Below, one piece after another: positions 55,255 to 64,000 of a DNA stretch of 64,000 nt (position 1 is the first letter of the stretch; each line of letters opens with the position of its first letter). Both the position numbers and the translations under genes were made by a program. The DNA comes from Helianthus annuus (lineage: Eukaryota; Streptophyta; Magnoliopsida; Asterales; Asteraceae). The stretch spans positions 166,934,263 to 166,998,262 of the forward strand of contig NC_035437.2 of the NCBI RefSeq assembly GCF_002127325.2. Reading direction: 5' to 3'. The notes below the pieces were generated by a model, which saw only the letters and a program-made list of their open reading frames with translations, was not told where the DNA came from and did no database searches.

Positions 55255-55661
55255 TAATTGACAAAATATTGTCTATTATACCTTATCACCTTGACAAATT
55301 GGTCCATTGTTTTCTATCAAAAAATGATTATTTTCTTTAATAATTAACTTTAGTATCATGAATGAAATCGCACTAAAGTGTTGAAACCAGTGTTTTAAAA
55401 ATCAGTTCAAACCAGCTGGGGGGGGGGGTGGTTCGAAAACATATATACCCAAAAATTTCTATAGAACCGGGTGGTCGAAAACGTATATACCCAAAAATTT
55501 CTATATGAAAACTACATATATAACACTACTGAGCAAAAAGTTCGGGGGTTCGGGCGCCCCCTCCCGCCCCTTCTATACTTCGCCCCTGAGACCGACTATC
55601 AGAGACATCACCAGTATGATATAGCCCGGTCTAATTAAGGTATTAGTTTAGTTTTTTAACC
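55255..55661. other. Upstream of the kinase pseudogene, no gene seen
   Basis: Includes a G-run (about 55420-55429). The segment ending CTTCGCCCCTG near 55587 looks like the right end of another CAGGGGCGG hAT element, but its left end is not identified. Confidence 0.45.
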
Positions 55662-55982
55662 GAGTAAATTGCCAAAATTGTCCCTGAGGTTTGGGCATGT
55701 TTGTCAATTTCATCCAAAACAGTTTTTTTGTACCATACTGCCCTTAGATTTTTTGTCATTTCCATCCAAACGTCTAACCTTTTTTGCCAAAATCGTCCCT
55801 GAGATTTGGGATTTTTTGTCATTTTCACCCAAATATTTGATAGAAAAAATAAAGCAAATTAGACTTTTGGATAAAAATGACAAAAAATCTCAACAGTGAA
55901 AGACTATTTAGTACAAAAAAATTGTTTTGGATGAAACTGTCAAATATACCCAAACCTCAAGAACAATTTTGGCAATTTACTC
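55662..55982. mobile_element. Mutator-like MITE, 321 bp
   Basis: Ends GAGTAAATTGCCAAAATTGT and ACAATTTTGGCAATTTACTC are perfect inverted repeats. TTTTTAACC flanks exactly on both sides (55653-55661, 55983-55991), the 9-bp duplication of Mutator-type elements. Confidence 0.92.
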
Positions 55983-56561
55983 TTTTTAACCGTCAGAAAA
56001 TCTAAATCTGGTATTACCGGTACATACCGATAAACTAGTTTATAGTTATACCCATACAAGATTTTGGGTGGTTGAAGAAGAGGCGGAAGGAAAACTTTAT
56101 AACGATAATATAGATAACATATTGTTATATATGTTACTTATCCTACGTAATGTTAGTGGTAACTAAAACTTTTTATTTATATTATAGAAAACAAAATTAG
56201 TTATGTTCTTGTTGATGAGGATGACAATGATGATAAATTTCGTCTTTTAAGTGATCATGAACTTGATGCATTCAACACTCAAATACCATAAACCCATTGT
56301 AGACTTTCATTCACAAAAAAAAAAAAAAAAAAAAAAAAAAACTGGGCATAGAAAGACAAATTCCCTTTGTTCTTATTTAAAACCAAAATAACAACAATGA
56401 TGAACCCATCAAAGGAGATTGAGAACCACCATCAACAAGAAGATTTATCTAATAGACAAGATCAACGGTCAATCATGTCAAGTTTTCTTCTACAATAACC
56501 CAAAATATTCAACCACAAAATACTAAAAATTCGACTTGCAGCATCAAAACGAGAAAAAGCT
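55983..56561. other. Intergenic and 3' flank of the zinc-finger gene
   Basis: AT-rich, with an A-run of about 26 bases at 56316-56341. The last ~100 bp before the stop codon match the flank of the duplicated fragment at 49635/50935. Confidence 0.5.
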
Positions 56562-59500
56562 TCAAGATTCTTGACCCGCTGCACTTGCTTGAGTTTCGGC
56601 TTGTTTTACCGCCATTGCAACATGCTTCTGACCAGCAAGATGAGTAAAAAACGCCTTTTCAGAGTTACAAACAACATTGCACAAGTTACAAATTTGTAAA
56701 GCATCCGAAGCCGTCCCACTTTGCAAAACCCTCTGCTTCTTCGTCTCCACGTCATCATTACCTCCACCTTTCTTCCCCTTCCTCTTAGAACCGATACGTT
56801 CGCCATTTTCTTGCAACGGTCCAATCACCTTTGTTGTTTCTGCAGGGTTCGGTCCAATTAATTTTTCAGACTTCTCTAAGTTCTTTCGGTGTTTTTTTCC
56901 TGTTAGGTGAATATTCAACACTTCCTCAGTGTTGCAACTAATCCCGCAAAGTTCACACACCCAGTTAGCACCATGTGAATTGACGGTTTTGCCCTCATTA
57001 GACTCCAGATTTACCACAGGCAGATTTGACGAGATAGCTCCAGTTAAATTGTCAGTTTTGTCCTCGGTGGACTCTGGATTTGCCATAGGGTTGGTAGGTG
57101 GTGCGTCTTGTGAAGAAATAGGGGTCAAGGGCAGATTAGACATTTTAGCTTCGGTTAAATCGCCTGTTTTGTCCTCAATGGACTCTTGATTTGCCATAGG
57201 CTCGGTTGGTTGTGTGTCCTGTAAAGCAATAGGAGCCGGGGGCACATTTGACGGTATAGCTCCATGTAAATTGACCGTATTGCCCTCATTGGACTCTGGA
57301 TTTACCACAGGCGGTGTGTCCTGTGAAGCAATAGCAGCCAAGGGCAAGTTTGGTATTTGGCCCAATTCTTTTAATTTCTTAAGGTGTTTCTTCCCAGCTA
57401 TATGCGTGTTTAACAGTTCCCCACTCGTGCAAACGATTTTGCAGATTTCACATGGAAAGCCGACGAGTTTCTTCTGTGAACCACCGCCACTGGAATCTGA
57501 TGTGGCATCAAAGACTGCATTCGTGCTTGCCAGCTGGATGACTGACTGCATACCACATACAAAAACAATTACCTAAACTTATAGAAATTCAGATTTATAA
57601 ATCATAGAGGCCAGTTAATCGTACAGTGGGTACGCGAGCATCTCAACCGCACATCTGATCTAATCTAGGCCTTCAACTGAACGCGGCGGCACAATAACTT
57701 TGCATAATTATGCACGTTATTGCATAATTACCCACATTATAAAACATAATTACACAAGTTATTTGAATAATAACGCATTTACGCATGGGTTGGGTTAAAC
57801 CCTAATTACGCACGTTATTTGCATAATTACGCATGGGTTGGGTTAACCCTAATTACGCACGTTATTTGCATAATTACGCATGGGTTGGGTTAAACCCTAA
57901 TTACGCACGTTATTTGCATAATTACGCATGGGTTGGGTTAACCCTAATTACGCACGTTATTTGCATAATTACGCATGGGTTGGGTTAACCCTAATTACGC
58001 ACGTTATTTGCATAATTACGTATGGATTGGGTTAACCCTAATTAAGCACGTTATTTGCATGATTACGCACGTTATACTCGTGGTCGTGTACCGTCGCACG
58101 TTAAGAGCCTTTTGTATTTAAACTTTTCACTAAATCATAATGAAATATTTAGCAGAAAAAAATATATAATATAGAGACAGTAATCCCAAAAAACATTAAA
58201 AAGTGACACAAACATGGAATCATAAAAAAATAAATTATCAAAACTTATAGAAACTCAGATTTTTAAATCAAAAGCATGTAACATTATAAAAGTTACCTTC
58301 GCAGCATGCTTTTTGCTAGCGACATGCTGCTGAAATCCTTCTTGATTGTTGCATATCACATTGCAAACATCACAAGATAGCAATGTTTCAGCCGTTGCTC
58401 CGTTTTTCAATAGCCTTTGCTTCTTATTCTCCAACTCTTCAACTACAGTTTCACTTGCAACAGGTGGCGGTACCATATTTGGTGGATTGGCAGATAAATC
58501 GGCTAACCTTTTCATCCTTTTTAAGTGTTTTTTACCTTGTTTATGTTTCTCGAGCACGTCCTTCGTATCACAAGAAATATTACATACCTCACATTGAAAG
58601 GGTAGGATATTTTCAAGTTGTCTTGTTACGAAGACAGCGTTTGTAGTCTCATTCGTAGTCGCAACGACCTGAAGATGCCAAAGTGGTACGTTTAAACTTT
58701 GTCAAAACAAAATGAATATTGTAAACTAAAAACCAAATTAGGTGCGTTAAAGAGAAACTTCATGTTCACACATTATACAAGATAAGGTTAAGAGTGAATT
58801 TCAAGGATTGTCCTTTATCTTTATACCCATTTTCAGGCGTTGTCCTTTATCTTTAAAATTGACGAGTTTTGTCCTTTATGTTCATATCATACACGTTTTG
58901 TCCTTTAGGCCTAACCCAGTTAGTTTTTTCAGTTAAATTATGTCATATGCTTTGCACATGAGGACATTTTTGTTAATTCAAAGTTAAGTTCAACGGTAGA
59001 TTTACAGCTCAAAGCTTCTGCAACCTTTGAATTGACAAAAATTCCCTCATGATCAAATTTAACTGAAAAAATTAACTGGGTTAGGCTTAAAGGACAAAAC
59101 GTGTATGATATGAAAATATACAGGACAAAACTCATCAATTTTAAACATAAAGGACAGCGCCAGAAAATAGGTATAAAGATAAAGGACAGTCTTTGAAATT
59201 TACTCTTAATAGGTTAATATGTAAACAAGGAACGTATAGCAATTACAATTAACTACCTCATAACAACTAGTTTGGTTAATATGATTTTATCTTATTGTTT
59301 TATAACCAAATCTTTACTTAAATACGAAAATGTTAAAATTGTGCTAATGACTTTTCACTTTCCATATACACTGGCCCACCGAGCTACCTTTATTAGACAC
59401 GTGCAATTTCACACATCTTGTAGATGATCAACTACTCACACGTGCAATGACGGGCATCACTAATGTTCAAAATTCGGAACAATCATACACCCTTCGAAAT

Positions 59501-60253
59501 TAAGAAACAAAAAAAGAGAACAACGCAGTGTAGCACATGGAAGAATACTTATTATCAGACAGTGTTCGAACATTTAAAGAAATCATTAACGTGGCGCATC
59601 ACTAATGATCTAAGATTGGAACAATCATACACCCTTCAATCTTTAAAAACGACAAAAAAGAGAACAATGCAGTGTGGCACAAAAGAAAATACTTATTATT
59701 CGACGGTTTTCGCACATTCGGCGACATTGATAACATGTGACATTACTAAAGTTCTAAATTTGGAACACTCACGCCCCCTTTAAACCTTACACATCAACTT
59801 ACAATTATGTCATCACAAATTTAGAAAAGAAAGCATTGTACTGTAGCAAATGGCATAACACCTCAGACCATCTTATAAAAACCAAAAAACTACATCTCAA
59901 TCCCATTTGATTGTCTTAGCACATTTAGAAAAAAAAAAGAAAAAAAAAACATATTTATAAAAAAATAAAACCCTAAAATAAAATACATAACTTTTCTGCA
60001 TAAACAACTTGAGCACCAAAGAAAGGAAAAAAACCCTAAAATAAAATTGCAAAAAAAAAAAAAAAACATAACTTGCTCATACACAGTAAACTTTCTGCAT
60101 AAATGAAATTGCAAAAATAAAAAAATAAAAAAAACAAAGAAAAAAAAACCCTAAAATGAAATTGCAAAAAAAAAAAAAGATAACTTTCTCATACCCTAAA
60201 TCTTTCGATATAAAAAACTTCAACACCAAAGAAAAAAACACTAAACTAAAATT

Positions 60254-60291
<38 letters not shown>

Positions 60292-60530
60292 GCGCATACC
60301 CTGTAAATCTTTCTGCAAAAAATAACTTGAACACCAACAATTCATAGAGAAATGCAGATAATCATGAAGCAAATAAAAAGAAAGAAAAGATTTACATGTT
60401 CGTGCGGAGGCGCATCAGTTGCAGCTCCAACAAGCTCCAATTCAGATAGATCGTGCAATCCAAAGGCGTATGGTGGAGGGTTAGGGTCTGGAGTCGAATA
60501 CGAGGTGATGTTGGGTATAATTGCTGACAT
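56562..60530 (-). CDS. Protein with five U1/matrin-type C2H2 zinc fingers, three exons
   Basis: Exons (minus strand) are 60530-60396 (45 codons), 58668-58297 (124 codons) and 57545-56562 (327 codons plus stop), all joined in phase 0 with GT-AG borders, giving 496 residues. Five fingers of the pattern CX2CX12HX5H lie at about residues 71-93, 144-166, 201-223, 366-388 and 455-477. The long His spacing and following Lys/Leu helix are typical of U1-like zinc fingers that bind double-stranded or structured RNA. Between fingers 3 and 4 a linker of about 40 residues is repeated in diverged form (SQD..P ... MANPESTEDKTDNLTGA). Basic segments GSKRKGKKGG and ENKKQR suggest nuclear location. No other domain is seen, so the role in RNA metabolism is inferred from the fingers. 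Upstream Mets in exon 3 (57551) lie in the intron and are not starts. Both introns are full of repeats. Confidence 0.9.
57781..58064. repeat. 47-48 bp minisatellite, six copies, in zinc-finger gene intron 2
   Basis: Units start at 57781, 57829, 57876, 57924, 57971 and 58018. Each contains ACGCATGGGTTGGGTTAA, then (A)CCCTAATTACGCACG. Copies 1 and 3 have the extra A that makes the telo-box AAACCCTAA. The last copy is the most diverged. Confidence 0.93.
58791..59206. mobile_element. Foldback MITE (AGAGTGAATTTC ends), 416 bp, in intron 1
   Basis: The left end AGAGTGAATTTCAAGGATTG and right end GTCTTTGAAATTTACTCT are inverted. Inverted matching continues inward, for example TATCTTTATACC against GGTATAAAGATA and TTTTGTCCTTTA against AAAGGACAAAA. 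Flanking ATAAGGTTA/AATAGGTTA suggest a decayed 9-bp duplication, Mutator-like. Confidence 0.8.
59453..59870. repeat. Three diverged tandem repeats of ~143 bp in intron 1
   Basis: Units begin near 59453, 59593 and 59736. They share RCATYACTAA, GGAACAATCATACACCCTTC and AAAGAGAACAAYGCAGTGT; the third is the most decayed. Confidence 0.8.
59880..60395. repeat. A-rich part of intron 1 of the zinc-finger gene
   Basis: Runs of A (up to about 32 at 60257-60288) alternate with AACCCTAAAATRAAATTGC copies, at least three times. The long low-complexity ORFs seen here on either strand are artefacts. Confidence 0.7.
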
Positions 60531-60709
60531 TTGTGGATCAAAATCAAAACTCTAGGGTTTCAAGATTAGGGTTTTGGATTGTAGAAGATGAAAAGGGGTT
60601 TTTTTTTACTTTAATTTGTGGCCATTTTTTAGACGATCTCCCCCAACCAACAACTTTTTGTGTGTTGTTTTTAATATTCGAATTTGGACCCGTTAGATTT
60701 TATTTCAAG

Positions 60710-60745
<36 letters not shown>

Positions 60746-60867
60746 ATTGACATTTAAGACTTGTTTTTTTAATGATTAAATTCATCGAATTATTGAATTA
60801 TGAATAAAAAAGTTTTAACATTTAATGCTTGATAATGGAACCTTGGATTTTTATTTTTTTTAATAAA
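60531..60867 (-). promoter_or_regulatory. 5' leader/promoter side of the zinc-finger gene
   Basis: Minus-strand leader with AAAACCCTAA and AAACCCTAG (telo-box-like) close to the ATG, as often found in plant genes for RNA and ribosome functions. A T-run of about 30 bases (60712-60742) follows. Confidence 0.5.
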
Positions 60868-61716
60868 ACTAGGTTTACATAAGTTCGCCACGTTGCGGCG
60901 AATTTTTTTTGTTATTTAATCTGTGTTTATATGTGTTTTGAAATCACTACGAGCGTGTTGCGAACGGAACTGCTAACAAGAATAAAAAGAAAATATAGAA
61001 AAAAACACTAAAAGATAATCGAAAGAAAATCAACCAAAAAAGTTGATTGGTAACGATGTTGTTCGTATGAAACCCGTGGTCAGAGATGAGCAAATTGTTC
61101 TGGGTACCGGTACCAAATTGCCGAACCGAAAGATCTTAAGTACCAATTCGGTACTGACTTTTGGAGTTACTGGTACCAGTTCACTACCGTTTTTTTTCTT
61201 CATATACCGGTACCGTAACCGGTATTTTCAGTATCAGTACCGATTCTATATCGGTTGGCACCGAGCTCATCCCTACCTCTGAAACTAAAAAAAGAAAAAA
61301 TTAAAAGTTGAAGAAAATCAACAAAAAAAATTGTACAATATCGTTGTTCGTATGGTAACCGTGATCAGGGATGAGCAAATGATACCAGTGTAGCGCACTG
61401 AATTTCCCGAACCAGAAGATTTCCAATATCAATTCGGCACCAACGTTTGACTTTTTCTGTATTAGTGCCGGTTTTTACCTTCATGTACTGATACCGAATA
61501 GGACCATACCGGTATTTTCGATACCAGTACTGGTTCGATACCGGTTGACACCAAGCTTATCCCAACCTCTGATATTAAAAAAGGATTAAAGTAAAAAAAT
61601 AAAGAAAATAACTATTATTATAATATTAAAATAATAAAATTATTAAAAAACTATATATTATTATAATATTGAAATCACTATCCATTTCAATTCGTTTATT
61701 AATATATAATAGTAGA
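60868..61716 (-). mobile_element. Non-autonomous Helitron A, complete, 849 bp
   Basis: On the minus strand it starts TCTACTATTATATATTAATA (61716) and ends with hairpin TTCGCCGC-AAC-GTGGCGAA, then CTTATGTAAAC and CTAGT (60868). It is flanked by A on the 5' side and T on the 3' side, exactly the Helitron rule. The interior holds two TAGGG-like units with GGTACCGGTACC words (about 61083-61275 and 61366-61565). Confidence 0.85.
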
Positions 61717-61810
61717 TGTCTTACAGTATAAATAATCGAGTACGAATTTGAAATTAGGATCAATTTAGATATAGAAAAAGCCCTAATTGACCAAAATCTT
61801 CGAGACGTAC

Positions 61811-61880
61811 CTGCGATGAGAGAGAGAGAGTTTTGATCGAAGAACCGAAAGCTATACTTGGGCCGGGTTTATAAGGTTAT
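61811..61880 (-). promoter_or_regulatory. Candidate promoter and non-coding exon between Helitrons
   Basis: Minus strand, in order: TATAAACC (near 61873), a GGCCCAAG site-II-like box, a CT-rich start region, and ATCGCAG followed by donor GTACGT (intron from 61810). It could be the distal first exon of the zinc-finger gene, separated from its ATG by Helitron A, or a captured fragment. Confidence 0.35.
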
Positions 61881-62026
61881 ATTCTATACGGGTCAGGATC
61901 CGTTATTATTATTCTTCTTTTATTTTTTTATTTTTTTATTTTTTTGATTTTCCATTTCCGAAATTCGATTTCTTGGATTAGGATTTTTTATGTTGAATTG
62001 AAAATCGAACTGAATTTAAATTTAAA

Positions 62027-62895
62027 CTAGGTTTAAAAAAGTTCGCCGCGTTGCGGCGAATTTCTTTTGTTATTTAGTCTATGTTTACATGTATTTTGAA
62101 ATCACTACGGGCGTGTTGCGAACGGAACTGCTGACAAGAATAAAAAGAAAATATAGAAAAAAACACTAAAAGATAACCAAAAGAAAATCAACAAAAAAAG
62201 TTGTATGGTAACGATGTTGTTCGTATAAAACCCATGGTCAGAGATGAGCAAATTGTTCTGGGTACCGGTACCAAATTTGTCGAACCGAAAGATCTTAAGT
62301 ACCACTTCGGTACCGACTTTTGGCGTTTCTGGTACCGGTTCACTCTCGTTTTTTACCTTAATATACCGGTACCGTAACCGGTATTTTCGGTATCAGTACC
62401 GATTCTGTATCGGTTGGCACCGAACTCATCCCTACCCTTGAAACTAAAAAAAAATAAAAGTTGAAGAAAATCAACAAAAAAAAAGTTGTACGATACCGTT
62501 GTTCGTACGGTAACCATGATCAGGGATGAGCAAATGGTACCGGGTAGCAGCACTAAATTTCCTGAACCAAAAGATTTTCAATATCAATTCGGCACCAACT
62601 TTTGGCGTTTTCTGTATTAGTGCCGGTTTTTACCTTCATGTACTAATACCGAACAGGACCGTCCCGGTATTTTCGATACCAGTACTGGTTCGATACCGAT
62701 TGACACCAAACTTATCCTAACCCATGATATTAAAAAAAGATTAAAGTTAAAAAGTAAAGAAAATAACTATTATTATAATATTAAAATAATAAAAGTATTT
62801 AAAAAACTATATATTATTATAATATTAAAATCACTATTCATTTCAATTCCTTTATTAATATATAATATATAATATAATATAATATAATATAATAT
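62027..62895 (-). mobile_element. Non-autonomous Helitron B, copy of Helitron A
   Basis: The 3' end has a perfect hairpin TTCGCCGC-AAC-GCGGCGAA and CTAGT at 62027. The body follows Helitron A closely, including the two GGTACC-word units. The 5' end merges into (TATAA)n (62862-62900), so the TC start is lost or unclear. Confidence 0.78.
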
Positions 62896-62903
62896 AATAT
62901 ATA

Positions 62904-63594
62904 ACTAGTGGTATGAAAACCGGCACGTTGCGCCGGTAGCTGTTCCATGCTCCGCGATAGGAATTTAATTGGTATCGCTTCATCTCGTTATATTACAGTA
63001 CCGATGCTCGTTATAGCAACTGAAAAAGGAAAAATAAAAAAAAATAAAATCGTGATATGACCAAAAGAATATCAACGTGTGATCTACATCGATTCAAAAC
63101 AATTATTTGATAGGAATCGGTTCGGTTTGTCAGGGTACCATCACAATACTGGCATGAACTCATACCATATATAAACAAACAAAATGTACAACCAAACGCA
63201 TGAAAAAATTAAACAAAGTTACGAATTTATTTTTTTTAAATATATAGCATACAGAAAAGTTTAAATAAAAGATGTCACGTGGCAACTTCTTAGTGGGCCA
63301 AAGTCAGCCATATTGAACCAGCCAACCAAAGTCAGCCATGTGAATTTTTTTTTAGTTAAAGTAGTCAACCAAAGTCAGCCATATTGAACCAGCCAACCAA
63401 AGTCAGCCAAGTCACCCTGCCCCCCCCCCCCCCGGCGCCCCACGCCTAGCTGAATACCCACGCGAAAGGGGCAACGCCAACCCGAAGTGGAGCACCTGGC
63501 GTTAAAGGACATCCCCCGCCCCAACCAACACCCACTCCCCACAGCCTAAGCCTAATGTATCACTGTTCATTGTGTTTGTTTTTTAATATATAGA
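62904..63594 (-). mobile_element. Helitron C with different hairpin, 691 bp
   Basis: The 3' end has hairpin ACCGGCGC-AAC-GTGCCGGT (one mismatch) and CTAGT at 62904, next to the A-T target. The 5' candidate is TCTATATATTAAAAAAC at 63594. The body differs from A and B. It holds a duplicated AACCAAAGTCAGCCA block (63297-63410) and a run of about 15 C (63420-63434). Confidence 0.65.
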
Positions 63595-63602
63595 TAATAT
63601 AT

Positions 63603-63840
63603 AATGTACTAATACCGAACAGGACCGTCCCGGTATTTTCGATACCAGTACTGGTTCGATACCGATTGACACCAAACTTATCCTAACCTATGATATTAAA
63701 AAAGGATTAAAGTTAAAAAGTAAATAAAATAACTATTAATATAATATTAAAATAATAAAAGTATTTAAAAAACTATATATTATTATAATATTAAAATCAC
63801 TATTCATTTCAATTCCTTTATTGATATCTATATATATATT
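63603..63840 (-). mobile_element. Partial copy of Helitron B 5' part
   Basis: 63604-63827 is nearly identical to 62639-62863, that is, the 5' third of Helitron B repeated on the other side of Helitron C. Confidence 0.85.
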
Positions 63841-64000
63841 TAAAAGTTTAGTGATATCAACTTTTTTACAACCTTTATTATGAGCCTCTTTAAATATATT
63901 TGTGTCTTTCAAGTTGTAATTGCCCATCCTTGATCAATAATTCCCTTTCCCATGCATATAAATACCTTCAATTGTCTTCTCATATTAGTCTAAACTTTTC

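Noticed and set aside
57545..57551. Start codon of the zinc-finger gene at 57551
   Set aside because: The ATG overlaps the AG acceptor; reading joins exon 2 in phase 0.
57781..58064. CRISPR array
   Set aside because: Direct repeats abut each other without unique spacers and lie in a plant intron; it is a minisatellite.
59463..59783. 106-codon plus-strand ORF
   Set aside because: Arises from the 143-bp tandem repeats inside an intron of the minus-strand gene.
60077..60340. Phe/Lys-rich ORFs on both strands
   Set aside because: Encoded by A/T runs inside intron 1 of the zinc-finger gene.

Overview
This window looks like nuclear DNA of a flowering plant, most probably a eudicot and perhaps a daisy-family (Asteraceae) species. 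The evidence is AT-rich, gene-poor sequence, GT-AG introns, plant-only gene families (PPR, WEB, CLE, LRR-receptor kinase) and transposons nested in transposons. The family-level guess is inference from the general style of the repeats.

Genes judged functional, left to right: a small P-loop kinase (202-804, -), an E-class PPR protein (2406-4145, -), a two-exon WEB/DUF827 coiled-coil protein (6936-8960, +), a two-exon MazG-like/dCTP pyrophosphatase (12754-13241, +), a membrane RING-finger protein with a long leader intron (18850-21212, +), an ISD11-type LYR protein (27128-27394, +), a CLE signalling-peptide precursor (28435-28707, -) and a three-exon protein with five U1-type C2H2 zinc fingers (56562-60530, -). 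An LRR-XII receptor kinase (51589-55134, -) is a pseudogene. A 3' fragment of the zinc-finger gene lies at 50938-51200. These genes form no pathway or operon; they are ordinary dispersed nuclear genes.

Most of the rest is mobile DNA, much of it with readable ends. (a) 13527-15624 is a 2.1 kb LTR retrotransposon whose single ORF joins a CCHC knuckle, a protease-like segment without its catalytic motif, and an ARID DNA-binding domain. (b) 35849-45545 is a 9.7 kb Ty3/Gypsy chromovirus with nearly identical 2296-bp LTRs. It is inserted in the LTR of an older element (35464-48282), which was itself hit twice by hAT-type elements. (c) Two families of hAT-like elements recur with 8-bp target duplications: TAGGG-ended ones made of self-complementary short words, and CAGGGCCGG-ended ones, most of which carry a tRNA-like segment. 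(d) Other elements are CACTA, SINE, Mutator-like foldback, Harbinger, LINE remnant, a solo LTR and a cluster of Helitrons (60868-63840).

The observations I rank highest are a tandem array of RNA-type hairpins in the Gypsy LTR (37415-37778, repeated at 44816-45179) and the ARID-carrying retrotransposon. In the array, seven hairpins share the loop AAGCC and the stems show compensatory changes. All coordinates and matches were read by eye; no alignment, folding or database search was run.
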